Shown in pieces: positions 23,223-33,856 of a stretch of DNA of 64,000 nucleotides. The stretch is taken from assembly GCA_009741485.1 (NCBI GenBank), contig CM019219.1, forward strand, positions 31,302,369 through 31,366,368, in the 5' to 3' direction. Below the pieces are notes generated by a model, which saw nothing but the letters and a program-made list of their open reading frames with translations, was not told the DNA's origin and did not search any database. Position numbers and translations under genes: made by a program. The DNA is from Malurus cyaneus samueli (taxonomy: Eukaryota > Chordata > Aves > Passeriformes > Maluridae). How positions within the stretch are numbered: the stretch's first letter is position 1; every line of letters starts with the position of its first letter.

Positions 23223-26168
23223 CTGGCGGTAGGTGCAGATGATGATCTCTCGCAGGTGGTAGTGCATGGGGGTCATGGTCTCGCTGACCGTGTCCAGGGC
23301 CATGTCCACCTCCTTCTTCATCCGGTGACCGTCAGGCAGGAGCTGCACCACCTTCATCACCACCTACAGCATGGGAGGGAGCGCTGGGGCTTTGTTCCAC
23401 TGCCTGGGAGGGGATCCACCCCTTCAAACCCTAAAGCAGCCCCAGGACTCACCTCGAACTCCCCTTTGGTGTACTTGGCATCAGGCACGCTCACGATTTC
23501 CTCCTCGCTCATCTCAGGGATGCCCTGGGGTAGCCAGAAGGGGCTGGGTCATTATGGGCTGCACAAAAATGCAGAGCCTGTGCCCAGCCCCTCAGGACCC
23601 CCAGCATTCCCCACCTCCCTGGCCAGAATGTCACCCCTGTCCCAGGAGGGAGCCACGTGTCTGGACAAACACAGGACTGCTCCAGGCACTGGGTCAGGGT
23701 GCCCAGAGAGGCTGTGCTGTCCCTGACTCCTGGAAGTGTCCAAGGCCAAACTGGACGGGGGTTGGAACAACCTGGGATAGTGGAAGGCTCCTACTATGCC
23801 AGGGGTTGGAACGAGATGATCCCAAAAGTCCCTTCCAACCCAAACCATCCTCAATTCCATCATTTCCCCTGCCCTTAACCCTTCATCCCAGGGTGGGATC
23901 TCTCAGGAAGGGGGTGAAGGCTCTCCAGGGATTCCCCCATTTCTGGATCTCACTGGGAGTCAGTCACAACAGATGTCCACCCCCACAACCCACCCTGGGC
24001 CTGCCTACGTTCCGTGGCTGTGACACAGCTGCCGTGGGCTCCCCAGAGCTTTCCCAGGATTGCTGCATCCCTCCACACTCACATTGAAGTGCCACAGGGT
24101 GAGCACAGCAATGACCATGGCCGTGGTGGTCCTGCCCCGGCCGCTGGAGCAGTTGAACACGAAGGCTGTGCGCGAGTCCTCGGCCAGGGCGCTCTTCATG
24201 GCCTCCAGCAGCCGGTCAAAGTCCTGCAGGATGGGATTTTAGGGATGCAGGACTCCTCCCCTTCGCCCTACAGCCTGAAATCCTTGCTCCCTTGCTGCCA
24301 GATCCATCCTCTGCCCACCAAGTCACCCAAGTGACAGTGCCCCCACCGCACCAAGGCTGGCTGGGGACACCCCATGCGCGGGGTACCTGCTCCCTGGGGG
24401 CACAGAAGTCGGGGATGGGGATGCGGCGGTAGCTGAGTCCCTGGCAGGAGTTCCTCTGCTGGCTGAAGATCTCCTGCGTGGTCAGGCAGCTCTTGAACAT
24501 CTTCATCTGCTTCTCTGCCTCCAAGTACACCTCCAGCCACTTCTGGCACTTCAGCAGGTCCCCCTTCAGGGCAGCCTCCAGCTTCTGCAGAGGATGGGGA
24601 AACCCGCACCATAACGCCCACCCCTCCTAATTTTGGCAGGATTTTAATTAATTTCTTTTACATTCAGGCAAACACCCCAAACCCCAGTTCTGCACAGGAC
24701 CACAGTCCCTGTATCCTTGACAGGAGCCCCAGGAGCATGCCCTCCCACCACAGTGGGCAGCTTCCCCACACAGCCACACTGCTGCTGCTGGCAGCCAGGC
24801 TCCTCTGCTGCCTGTGTCCCCTGGAAATCCAGCTGGGAACATCCGCTCCCCTTTCCCCAGATGCCTTTTACCCTCGCTCTCAAGGCATGCTATAAATCCT
24901 TCCAGGGTGGATCTCCGCTTTGCTTCCTCGTTCCCAGAGGAAAACAAACCCAGCAGCTCCAGAGGGTGGGGAAGTGGAATCAAAGCCTGTGGGAATGACC
25001 CGTGAGTGTTCCTGGGAACATCCAGCTCACCTCCAGCTGCTGGGGCGAGGCAGCAGGCACAGGGATCAGCTCCTCCAGGTGCCCGGGCTCCCGCAGCGAA
25101 TAGATCTGCTCATTCCCCTCCAGGACCACCTCCTCCCGCAGGTTGATCCACAGGATTCGGGAGTGTTTCCTCTTGGCGTCCGTCAGGTACTGCAGGACGC
25201 TGCCCAGGCTCTGGGGAAAGGCGGGCAGGGGTGACAAAGGGCCAGCAGCCTGACACAGGGTCCGTGCCCGAGGAGGGACGGCGTGGCTCACCTTGGAGCT
25301 GGGCTGGGCCGTGCCATAGACGGGCATTTTGGGCACCCTGCGGAAGTTGGCCACGCTCATCTCCTTGGCGGTGCTCAGCACGTCGGGGCAGAAGCGCTCA
25401 TCCGCCACCTGGAACAGAGCGACACCATCCCACCCTCGGGTTTGAGGAGGGCTCCCAGCACTGCACAGCCCTGCTCGGGACAAACCCCCAGACCTTCCCC
25501 ACAGCAGCAGCCAGGACTCAAAGCCCCACGGGGTTTCAGAGGTGGGAGATGCTCTTGCACCGACAGCCCCAGCCTCCTTCACCAGGAGATGTCACGAGAT
25601 GCTCCAAACACATCCTCTGGCCACACACCCATCCTCCCACTGCTGAGGCTGGAAGGGACCCTAAAAACCATCCTCGCCGAGCAGGACACGGCCTCAAAAC
25701 CCCAAGAAACCCTTGGCTTCTCCCAGCTCCCACCTTCTCCCGCCAGGCCCCAGGGTTCATCACTCACCAGCACCCGGTGCCCTTGGTGACGAGCTCGGCG
25801 GTGACGGTGAGCTCGGAGCGGTTCATGTCGGCCTGCAGCCGGTAGAGCTCGGGGTGCCGGCACATCCACCTGCTGAAGCTGAGGGCAAAGCCCAGGGGGT
25901 ACTGCCGGCGGGGGGCCGGGGGGGATGGATGCACCATCAGCCTGGGATCGCGTCCCCATCCCCCTGCCCGCCGCCCCGCCGAGAAAACCTGCTTGGAAAA
26001 CTCCCAGGGGAAAAGCCCCGCCCTCCCGCCGACAAAAAGAGTGTTTTTTTGGGTTGTTCCGGGGGGTTTTACCTGCTCGTGAAGGTAGTAGTTGAAAGCA
26101 ATCAAGTAGAAATAGCGTTCGAGGCTCTGCAGAGTCCTCTGGAGGAAATACTCTTTGGTGCTGCTCCC
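23223..26168 (-). pseudogene. PALD1: PALD1 exons 10-17, antisense copy A (one exon frameshifted)
   Basis: Exons on the minus strand, in gene order: 26073-26168 (10), 25768-25901 (11), 25292-25408 (12), 25031-25210 (13), 24387-24584 (14), 24083-24223 (15), 23453-23524 (16), 23223-23363 (17). All have GT-AG borders and the same lengths as copy B, except exon 11 (134 instead of 135 bases). There one base is lost in the codons for TRVL, shifting the frame. Exon 13 reads REEVVLEG where copy B reads REEAVLEG. Exon 15 carries NCSSGRGRTTT. Exons 2b-9 are not upstream in the right orientation, so this copy cannot make paladin. I favour duplicate haplotype sequence over a real pseudogene. Confidence 0.85.
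23685..23860 (+). mobile_element. CR1 3' fragment in the intron between exons 15 and 16 (copy A)
   Basis: Reads 'TGCCCAGAGAGGCTGTG', 'AGTGTCCAAGGCCAAACTGG', 'GGTTGGAACGAGATGATCC' and 'AGTCCCTTCCAACCCAAACC', a classical CR1 3' end lacking the terminal octamers. It is antisense to the gene. Equivalent copies: about 33455-33640 (minus), 35145-35290 (plus) and 60540-60705 (plus). Confidence 0.9.
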
Positions 26169-28192
26169 CTGGAAGCAAAGGAGAGGGAATCTGATGCACA
26201 GTGCTGACCAGTCCTGCAGCCCCCAGCCCCAGAAAAAAACCTGCATCACTTTGGAAGAATTGTTTTATTATTTAAATGAAACATTTCAAGTTTTCCCATA
26301 TTAAAACGATGCTCAAAGGCATTAATTCACATTTCAGCTCCAAACAAAAGCTTCCCTTTAGCACCAGGACACACTGGGAGAGGCTCCAACAGGTCCATGC
26401 TGTCACATGGATACAGTGTCCAGATGGGAGATTCAGACCCAAGGGGATGGCTCTGGAAAATGCAAGGTCCTGCCCCCATCCCAGCCACCTCCATGGCTCT
26501 TGGATGAAATGCTCAAGCAGTGACATCCCCAGGGACGGAGGGCCCTGAGCCAGCCACACACCCTGCAATATCCTTCATTTCCTTTCCATGCCCAGAAAAA
26601 TCTTGATGCCCATATTTCCAGCTCCTCCTCCTCTTCTTTATCCCCACCACCCAAATCCAGGCATGTTCCCCACCCGTGAGGGGGATGAGGCTCACTGCAA
26701 CTTCCCATGGAAAATCCCATAAGACGGGGCTGTGTGCAGGGTCAGCCCGGCGAGCGGGGTTTGCTCATCCCTGACTCATGAATATTTACTTGTTCCCCAC
26801 CAGAAAAATCCGGCCTGCAGTCATTTATCAAGAGGGGAGGCAGTGGGATTTGCTCTGGAAACTCAAAACAAAGCCTGGGGCGGTGGAGCCCTGCCAGGTT
26901 TGCACCGACAGCAGAGCAGTGCTGCTTCCCGAGCGCACGGATTCCTGCAGTAAAATCCATCCCAGCGCTCTCACCCCAGGCAAATCTCTTCAAATTCCCC
27001 TTAAATAGGTTATGGGTGCAGAGAGGTATTACCCACTCGTGTTTCAGCCCTGAAAGCCGGGTAATGTGGGAGTCTGGCTGCTCAGCATCCCACACCAGGA
27101 CTCACCTGCACCTCCTTTTGAGGGCTTAAATCTCTAATTCTGCACCCCAAATCCAGGCAGAGCCCCACAGTCCAGTGTGATCCCATTTCTCCATGCTCAG
27201 AAAAGCCCTTCCCCCCCCAAAAATGAACCAGCTCACCCCTGGAGCACCAAGAAGTCCAGGCTGGTTTCTCGATGGCTGAGCGTTATCCCTCTCCCTTCTC
27301 ACCCTCCACGTGCCCCCAGAGCATTTTCCTGGCCCCTGGCCACTGTTTAAACCTGCTCTCGCTCCACAGAGACTTCAAATAAACACTCCTGGAGGCTTAT
27401 TTACGGCAGTCCCCCAGCCATTTGCTCTCCAGGAAGACACAGAGCAGTTTTTTCCAGCAGGGAAAAGCTTCAAGGCAATGGGAAAATCCCCTGTGCCATG
27501 CCTGAGTTTCCCCTGCTGGCCAAGAGAACCTGCAGCAAGCACATGAGCAGCACCAAACACACCCAAATCCACGCTGGAAAGAATCAGGGGCTATAAAATT
27601 CGGGATTTGCCACTAAACATCAAAAAAGGGACAGTAAACACCTTCTTTTCCCATTGTTTAATAGTTTTCATGGGTTTTTTTTTGCTGTGGATCACTTGGT
27701 TCGAGATTGCCCTTTACAACCCAGCGCTTCCACTTGACATTCAACATTTGAAAGGGAAAACTAATTTCCAAATAAACCGTTCTTTTGGGATTTATTTCAT
27801 AAACTGGGGCAGCACTTCCACCCTCCTTCCATCCATCCACCTGCTGAGGAGCCCCCTGGGAACTCAGGCAGGGAGACCACAGCTTTCCAGCATGGAAATT
27901 CACCCTGATGGCTCTTCAAAACAACAGGAAAATACCCACAAATCTACAACTAGGAAAGCCTGACCTTGGGTTACTGTATTTGCAATGATCCCTCCCAGCT
28001 CCTGAGGACTTCTACTATCCAGGCTGATATTGATTTTCCAGTTTTAGAGCTGATGAAACCAGGGCATAGGATATTATTTGCCCTTGAGGTCATCTACCAG
28101 AAGCAGCAACAAAGCCCAAACCTGTCTGGTTTTCCCCCAATCCCAGCCTGCTCCATTCTGTGGTTTTTTTTTTAACAACTGGAAAAAAAAAA
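26169..28192 (-). other. Intron upstream of PALD1 exon 10 (copy A)
   Basis: About 2 kb, non-coding, repeated at 29086-31121 and 37542-39515. Moderately AT-rich, with runs such as TTTATTATTTAAATGAAAC near 26264. Open frames in it (for example 26742-27095) recur in all copies but have no splice context or homology that I recognise. It ends at the fold-back junction. Confidence 0.75.
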
Positions 28193-28237
28193 GTGGGACG
28201 CATTTCTGAGGCCACGCTGGAGCACTACCTGGTTCAG
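28193..28237 (+). CDS. PALD1: PALD1 coding exon 2, 3' part
   Basis: Reads VGRISEATLEHYLVQ and stops at a good donor (CAG|GTGAGC). It has no acceptor of its own: the bases before it are AACAACTGG and a poly-A run. Its first six bases, GTGGGA, equal the last six of exon 2a at 8767-8772. Joining at that hexamer restores KANYTVGRISEATLEHYLVQ, which matches paladin (YTLGRL-D-TPEHYLVQ type). Confidence 0.85.
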
Positions 28238-28425
28238 GTGAGCATCTCTGCCACCAATTCCATCAGCCAACCCCTTCAGCCTTTGGGGACCTCAGGGTTT
28301 TTTGTTTAGGGAGGGCTCATTTTTGAAGATCACCTATAAAAAGCCGCTTTTATCTCAGCTGTGTTTCAATCCCAGTTTGCTTGAATCCACTGATTTCCTG
28401 CCTTTTCTCCTCTGATATTTCGCAG

Positions 28426-28605
28426 GGGAAATACTTCATGGTCAGGGATGTGTACGGAAAATTGGATGTTTTGAACACTACGGGCAGCTGCGGCGCTCCC
28501 AACTTCCGTCAGGCCAAAGGAGGTTACGCCGTGTTCGGGATGGGGCAGCCCAGCCTCAACGGCTTCAAGCTGGTGCTGCAGAAGCTGCAGAGAGAAGGCC
28601 ACAAG
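28426..28605 (+). CDS. PALD1: PALD1 coding exon 3
   Basis: 60 codons between CGCAG and GTGGGT. It starts GKYFMVRDVYGKLDVLNTTG and contains SCGAPNFRQAKGG and VFGMGQPSL, ending LQKLQREGHK. GAPNFRQ and FGMGQPS are strongly conserved in paladin, in the N-terminal part of the first phosphatase-like domain. Only copy in the window; frame intact. Confidence 0.95.
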
Positions 28606-28679
28606 GTGGGTGGGAGGGCAGCAGTTGGGGTGGAAAAGGCAGCAGAGCTTTCAAGCAGCCTCTCCTCTGTTCTCTTCAG

Positions 28680-28835
28680 GAATGCGTCTTCTTCTGTGTC
28701 CGTGAGGAGCCCGTGGTGTTCCTGCGGCTGGAGGAGGACTTCGTGTCCTACACGCCCCGGGGCAAGGAGAACCTCCACGAGAACCTGCAGCGTGGGGCGC
28801 GGGCAGAGGGGCTGAGGTTGGCCATCCGCAAGGAG
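28680..28835 (+). CDS. PALD1: PALD1 coding exon 4
   Basis: 52 codons between CTTCAG and GTGAGC: ECVFFCVREEPVVFLRLEED, FVSYTPRGKENLHENLQ, then GARAEGLRLAIRKE. CVREEPV-FL and DFVSYTPR-K-NLHENL are paladin signatures. In phase with exons 3 and 5, which are separated by very short introns (74 and 78 bases) typical of birds. Confidence 0.95.
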
Positions 28836-28913
28836 GTGAGCTGGGATGGGAGGGGAGCACGTTCTGGGGTGCCAGGCGTGAGCAGGGGGATGGTGACGGG
28901 GTTTTTCCCGCAG

Positions 28914-29074
28914 ATCCGTGACTTTGCGCAGCTGAGCGAGGGCACCTACTACGTGTACAACGACATCGAGCGGCTGCGCGACGAGCCCCACGCCGTGCGC
29001 GTGCAGGGCGACGAGGACATCCACGTCACCGACGAGGTCTACCGCCGGCCCGTCTTCCTGCAGCCCTCCTACAG
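28914..29074 (+). CDS. PALD1: PALD1 coding exon 5 (3' end uncertain)
   Basis: Begins after CCCGCAG with IRDFAQLSEGTYYVYNDIER and ends FLQPSY(R). The GT at 29075 (AG|GTCCTT) is a weak donor. The frame also runs on as RSFHLS, which resembles the paladin continuation YRYHRLP. So either the exon ends at 29074, or it continues and is cut by the fold-back junction about 12 bases later. The following piece, about 25 residues in mammalian paladin, is absent from the window. Confidence 0.85.
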
Positions 29075-31121
29075 GTCCTTCCATCTCTCCTTTTTTTTTT
29101 TTCCCAGTTGTTAAAAAAAAAACCACAGAATGGAGCAGGCTGGGATTGGGGGAAAACCAGACAGGTTTGGGCTTTGTTGCTGCTTCTGGTAGATGACCTC
29201 AAGGGCAAATAATATCCTATGCCCTGGTTTCATCAGCTCTAAAACTGGAAAATCAATATCAGCCTGGATAGTAGAAGTCCTCAGGAGCTGGGAGGGATCA
29301 TTGCAAATACAGTAACCCAAGGTCAGGCTTTCCTAGTTGTAGATTTGTGGGTATTTTCCTGTTGTTTTGAAGAGCCATCAGGGTGAATTTCCATGCTGGA
29401 AAGCTGTGGTCTCCCTGCCTGAGTTCCCAGGGGGCTCCTCAGCAGGTGGATGGATGGAAGGAGGGTGGAAGTGCTGCCCCAGTTTATGAAATAAATCCCA
29501 AAAGAACGGTTTATTTGGAAATTAGTTTTCCCTTTCAAATGTTGAATGTCAAGTGGAAGCGCTGGGTTGTAAAGGGCAATCTCGAACCAAGTGATCCACA
29601 GCAAAAAAAAACCCATGAAAACTATTAAACAATGGGAAAAGAAGGTGTTTACTGTCCCTTTTTTGATGTTTAGTGGCAAATCCCGAATTTTATAGCCCCT
29701 GATTCTTTCCAGCGTGGATTTGGGTGTGTTTGGTGCTGCTCATGTGCTTGCTGCAGGTTCTCTTGGCCAGCAGGGGAAACTCAGGCATGGCACAGGGGAT
29801 TTTCCCATTGCCTTGAAGCTTTTCCCTGCTGGAAAAAACTGCTCTGTGTCTTCCTGGAGAGCAAATGGCTGGGGGACTGCCGTAAATAAGCCTCCAGGAG
29901 TGTTTATTTGAAGTCTCTGTGGAGCGAGAGCAGGTTTAAACAGTGGCCAGGGGCCAGGAAAATGTGCTGGGGGCACGTGGAGGGTGAGAAGGGAGAGAGG
30001 ATAACGCTCAGCCATCGAGAAACCAGCCTGGACTTCTTGGTGCTCCAGGGGTGAGCTGGTTCATTTTTGGGGGGAGGAAGGGCTTTTCTGAGCATGGAGA
30101 AATGGGATCACACTGGACTGTGGGGCTCTGCCTGGATTTGGGGTGCAGAATTAGAGATTTAAGCCCTCAAAAGGAGGTGCAGGTGAGTCCNGGTGTGGGA
30201 TGCTGAGCAGCCAGACTCCCACATTACCCGGCTTTCAGGGCTGAAACACGAGTGGGTAATACCTCTCTGCACCCATAACCTATTTAAGGGGAATTTGAAG
30301 AGATTTGCCTGGGGTGAGAGCGCTGGGATGGATTTTACTGCAGGAATCCGTGCGCTCGGGAAGCAGCACTGCTCTGCTGCCGGTGCAAACCTGGCAGGGC
30401 TCCACCGCCCCAGGCTTTGTTTTGAGTTTCCAGAGCAAATCCCACTGCCTCCCCTCTTGATAAATGACTGCAGGCCGGATTTTTCTGGTGGGGAACAAGT
30501 AAATATTCATGAGTCAGGGATGAGCAAACCCCGCTCGCCGGGCTGACCCTGCACACAGCCCCGTCTTATGGGATTTTCCATGGGAAGTTGCAGTGAGCCT
30601 CATCCCCCTCACGGGTGGGGAACATGCCTGGATTTGGGTGGTGGGGATAAAGAAGAGGAGGAGGAGCTGGAAATATGGGCATCAAGATTTTTCTGGGCAT
30701 GGAAAGGGAAATGAAGGATATTGCAGGGTGTGTGGCTGGCTCAGGGCCCTCCGTCCCTGGGGATGCCACTGCTTGAGCATTTCATCCAAGAGCCATGGAG
30801 GTGGCTGGGATGGGGGCAGGACCTTGCATTTTCCAGAGCCATCCCCTTGGGTCTGAATCTCCCATCTGGACACTGTATCCGTGTGACAGCATGGACCTGT
30901 TGGAGCCTCTCCCAGTGTGTCCTTGTGCTAAAGGGAAGCTTTTGTTTGGAGCTGAAATGTGAATTAATGCCTTTGAGCATCGTTTTAATATGGGAAAACT
31001 TGAAATGTTTCATTTAAATAATAAAACAATTCTTCCAAAGTGATTGCAGGTTTTTTTCTGGGGCTGGGGGCTGCAGGACTGGTCAGCACTGTGCATCAGA
31101 TTCCCTCTCCTTTGCTTCCAG

Positions 31122-31217
31122 GGGAGCAGCACCAAAGAGTATTTCCTCCAGAGGACTCTGCAGAGCCTCGAACGCTATTTCTACTTGATTGCTTTCAACT
31201 ACTACCTTCACGAGCAG
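31122..31217 (+). CDS. PALD1: PALD1 coding exon 10
   Basis: 32 codons between TTCCAG and GTAAAA: GSSTKEYFLQRTLQSLERYF, then YLIAFNYYLHEQ. SLERYFYLI-FNYYLHEQ is a paladin signature helix; a related LERY...LFN-YLHLE motif returns in exon 18. This exon should follow exon 9 (10192-10296) directly in the transcript. Confidence 0.95.
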
Positions 31218-31388
31218 GTAAAACCCCCCGGAACAACCCAAAAAAACACTCTTTTTGTCGGCGGGAGGGCGGGGCTTTTCCCCTGGGAGTTTTCCAAGCA
31301 GGTTTTCTCGGCGGGGCGGCGGGCAGGGGGATGGGGACGCGATCCCAGGCTGATGGTGCATCCATCCCCCCCGGCCCCCCGCCGGCAG

Positions 31389-31523
31389 TACCCCCTGGGC
31401 TTTGCCCTCAGCTTCAGCAGGTGGATGTGCCGGCACCCCGAGCTCTACCGGCTGCAGGCCGACATGAACCGCTCCGAGCTCACCGTCACCGCCGAGCTCG
31501 TCACCAAGGGCACGCGGGTGCTG
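31389..31523 (+). CDS. PALD1: PALD1 coding exon 11
   Basis: 45 codons between CGGCAG and GTGAGT: YPLGFALSFSRWMCRHPELY, RLQADMNRSELTVTAE, LVTKGTRVL. YPL-FALSFSRW-C-HPELYRL is conserved in paladin. This copy is intact; the copy at 25768-25901 lacks one base near its 3' end. Confidence 0.95.
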
Positions 31524-31892
31524 GTGAGTGATGAACCCTGGGGCCTGGCGGGAGAAGGTGGGAGCTGGGAGAAGCCAAGGGTTTCTTGGGGTTTTGAGGC
31601 AGTGTTCTGCTCGGCGAGGATGGTTTTTAGGGTCCCTTACAGCCCCAGCAGTGGGAGGATGGGTGTGTGGCCAGAGGATGTGTTTGGAGCATCCCGTGGA
31701 GTGAGCCTGGGATTTCTGGTGAAGGAGGCTGGGGCTGTCGGTGCAAGAGCATCTCCCACCTCTGAAACCCCGTGGGGCTTTGAGTCCTGGCTGCTGCTGT
31801 GGGGAAGGTCTGGGGGTTTGTCCCGAGCAGGGCTGTGCAGTGCTGGGAGCCCTCCTCAAACCCGAGGGTGGGATGGTGTCTCTCTGTTCCAG

Positions 31893-32009
31893 GTGGCGGA
31901 CGAGCGCTTCTGCCCCGACGTGCTGAGCACCGCCAAGGAGATGAGCGTGGCCAACTTCCGCAGGGTGCCCAAAATGCCCGTCTATGGCACGGCCCAGCCC
32001 AGCTCCAAG
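31893..32009 (+). CDS. PALD1: PALD1 coding exon 12
   Basis: 39 codons between TTCCAG and GTGAGC: VADERFCPDVLSTAKEMSVA, then NFRRVPKMPVYGTAQPSSK. NFRRVP-MP-YGTAQPS is a highly conserved paladin string at the start of the second phosphatase-like half. Confidence 0.96.
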
Positions 32010-32090
32010 GTGAGCCATGCCGTCCCTCCTTGGGCACGGACCCGGAGTCAGGCTGCCAGCCCTTCATCACCCCTGCCCGCCTTTCCCCAG

Positions 32091-32270
32091 AGCCTGGGCA
32101 GCGTCCTGCAGTACCTGACGGACGCCAAGAGGAAACATTCCCGAATCTTGTGGATCAACCTGCGGGAGGAGGCGGTCCTGGAGGGGAATGAGCAGATCTA
32201 TTCGCTGCGGGAGCCCGGGCACCTGGAGGAGCTGATCCCCGTGCCTGCTGCCTCGCCCCAGCAGCTGGAG
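32091..32270 (+). CDS. PALD1: PALD1 coding exon 13
   Basis: 60 codons between CCCCAG and GTGAGC: starts SLGSVLQYLTDAKRKHSRIL, continues WINLREEAVLEGNEQIYSLR and ends PVPAASPQQLE. YLTDAKR and W--LREEAVLE match paladin. Copy A and noisy copy C carry Val where this copy has Ala (REE-A-VLEG), one of the allele-like differences that group A with C. Confidence 0.95.
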
Positions 32271-32716
32271 GTGAGCTGGATGTTCCCAGGAACACTCACG
32301 GGTCATTCCCACAGGCTTTGATTCCACTTCCCCACCCTCTGGAGCTGCTGGGTTTGTTTTCCTCTGGGAATGAGGAAGCGAAGCGGAGATCCACCCTGGA
32401 AGGATTTATAGCATGCCTTGAGAGCGAGGGTAAAAGGCATCTGGGGAAAGGGGAGCGGATGTTCCCAGCTGGATTTCCAGGGGACACAGGCAGCAGAGGA
32501 GCCTGGCTGCCAGCAGCAGCAGTGTGGCTGTGTGGGGAAGCTGCCCACTGTGGTGGGAGGGCATGCTCCTGGGGCTCCTGTCAAGGATACAGGGACTGTG
32601 GTCCTGGGCAGAACTGGGGTTTGGGGTGTTTGCCTGAATGTAAAAGAAATTAATTAAAATCCTGCCAAAATTAGGAGGGGTGGGCGTTACGGTGCGGGTT
32701 TCCCCATCCTCTGCAG

Positions 32717-32914
32717 AAGCTGGAGGCTGCCCTGAAGGGGGACCTGCTGAAGTGCCAGAAGTGGCTGGAGGTGTACCTGGAGGCAGAGAAGCAGATGAAG
32801 ATGTTCAAGAGCTGCCTGACCACGCAGGAGATCTTCAGCCAGCAGAGGAACTCCTGCCAGGGACTCAGCTACCGCCGCATCCCCATCCCCGACTTCTGTG
32901 CCCCCAGGGAGCAG
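32717..32914 (+). CDS. PALD1: PALD1 coding exon 14
   Basis: 66 codons between CTGCAG and GTACCC: KLEAALKGDLLKCQKWLEVY, LEAEKQMKMFKSCLTTQEIF, SQQRNSCQGLSYRRIPIPDF, CAPREQ. The central part is probably helical and charged. CLT-QE-FSQ---C-GL-Y-RIP-PDFCAPRE is a clear paladin signature just before the second CX5R motif. Confidence 0.96.
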
Positions 32915-33077
32915 GTACCCCGCGCATGGGGTGATCCCCAGCCAGCCTTGGTGCGGTGGGGGCACTGTCACTTGGGTGACTTGGTGGGCAGGGATGGATC
33001 TGGCAGCAAGGGAGCAAGGATTTCAGGCTGTAGGGCGAAGGGGAGGAGTCCTGCATCCCTAAAATCCCATCCTGCAG

Positions 33078-33218
33078 GACTTTGACCGGCTGCTGGAGGC
33101 CATGAAGAGCGCCCTGGCCGAGGACTCGCGCACAGCCTTCGTGTTCAACTGCTCCAGCGGCCGGGGCAGGACCACCACGGCCATGGTCATTGCTGTGCTC
33201 ACCCTGTGGCACTTCAAT
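33078..33218 (+). CDS. PALD1: PALD1 coding exon 15 (second CX5R motif)
   Basis: 47 codons between CTGCAG and GTGAGT: DFDRLLEAMKSALAEDSRTA, FVFN, CSSGRGRTTTAMV, IAVLTLWHFN. CSSGRGR is the second CX5R signature (cysteine about residue 673). Here too the classical preceding His is replaced (Asn). Conserved Cys and Arg leave catalysis formally possible; mammalian paladin is reported to influence phosphoinositides and endosomal receptor signalling. Confidence 0.96.
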
Positions 33219-33784
33219 GTGAGTGTGGAGGGATGCAGCAATCCTGGGAAAGCTCTGGGGAGCCCACGGCAGCTGTGTCACAGCCACGGAACGTAGGCAG
33301 GCCCAGGGTGGGTTGTGGGGGTGGACATCTGTTGTGACTGACTCCCAGTGAGATCCAGAAATGTGGGAGAATCCCTGGAGAGCCTTCACCCCCTTCCTGA
33401 GAGATCCCACCCTGGGATGAAGGGTTAAGGGCAGGGGAAATGATGGAATTGAGGGATGGTTTGGGTTGGAAGGGACTTTCGGGATCATCTCGTTCCAACC
33501 CCTGCCATAATTAGGGACGCCTTCCACTATCCCAGGGTGTTCCAGCCCCCGTCCAGTTTGGCCTTGGACACTTCCAGGGGTCCAGGGACAGCCACAGCCT
33601 CTCTGGGCACCCTGACCCAGTGCCTGGAGCAGTCCTGTGTTTGTCCAGACACGTGGCTCCCTCCTGGGACAGGGGTGACATTCTGGCCAGGGAGGTGGGG
33701 AATGCTGGGGGTCCCGAGGGGCTGGGCACAGGCTCTGCATTTTTGTGCAGCCCATAATGACCCAGCCCCTTCTGGCTACCCCAG

Positions 33785-33856
33785 GGCATCCCTGAGATGA
33801 GCGAGGAGGAAATCGTGAGCGTGCCTGATGCCAAGTACACCAAAGGGGAGTTCGAG
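33785..33856 (+). CDS. PALD1: PALD1 coding exon 16
   Basis: 24 codons between CCCCAG and GTGAGT: GIPEMSEEEIVSVPDAKYTK then GEFE. Matches the acidic stretch and the V-DAK-TKGEF signature of paladin. Preceded by a 566-base intron carrying an antisense CR1 fragment. Confidence 0.95.

Larger units (their letters stand above)
23107..28192 (-). repeat. Left arm of inverted repeat P3 (PALD1 exons 17-10, copy A)
   Basis: About 5.1 kb nearly identical to the reverse complement of 29086-34211. The differences are mainly single-base substitutions (allele-like), with few indels. The arm ends in a poly-A run at 28182-28192, directly abutting exon 2b of the loop. Towards low coordinates the two arms diverge at the shared GTGCTCACG. 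Confidence 0.93.
28193..29085 (+). repeat. Loop of inverted repeat P3 (exons 2b-5)
   Basis: Single-copy in the window: the only place where exons 2b, 3, 4 and 5 are found. It is bordered on the left by poly-A (28182-28192) and on the right by poly-T (about 29086-29099). The sequences beyond are reverse complements of each other. Confidence 0.85.

Noticed and set aside
22140..23363. 407-codon minus-strand frame rich in HPIQHSP
   Set aside because: Translation of the 21-bp minisatellite fused by chance to PALD1 exon 17 and spanning an assembly gap.
23685..23860. Possible tRNA- or 7SL-derived SINE
   Set aside because: The sequence matches the CR1 3' end; no A/B box promoter or poly-A tail is present.
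26742..27095. 117-codon frame conserved in all three copies (26742, 30193, 38139)
   Set aside because: It is identical only because the intron itself is triplicated. The plus-strand and minus-strand frames are equally long, and no homology or splice context supports coding.
31044..32321. 425-codon frame through exons 10-13 as one uninterrupted coding region
   Set aside because: The frame crosses introns with clean GT-AG borders. Only the exonic parts match paladin; the intronic translations do not recur in phase in the other copies.
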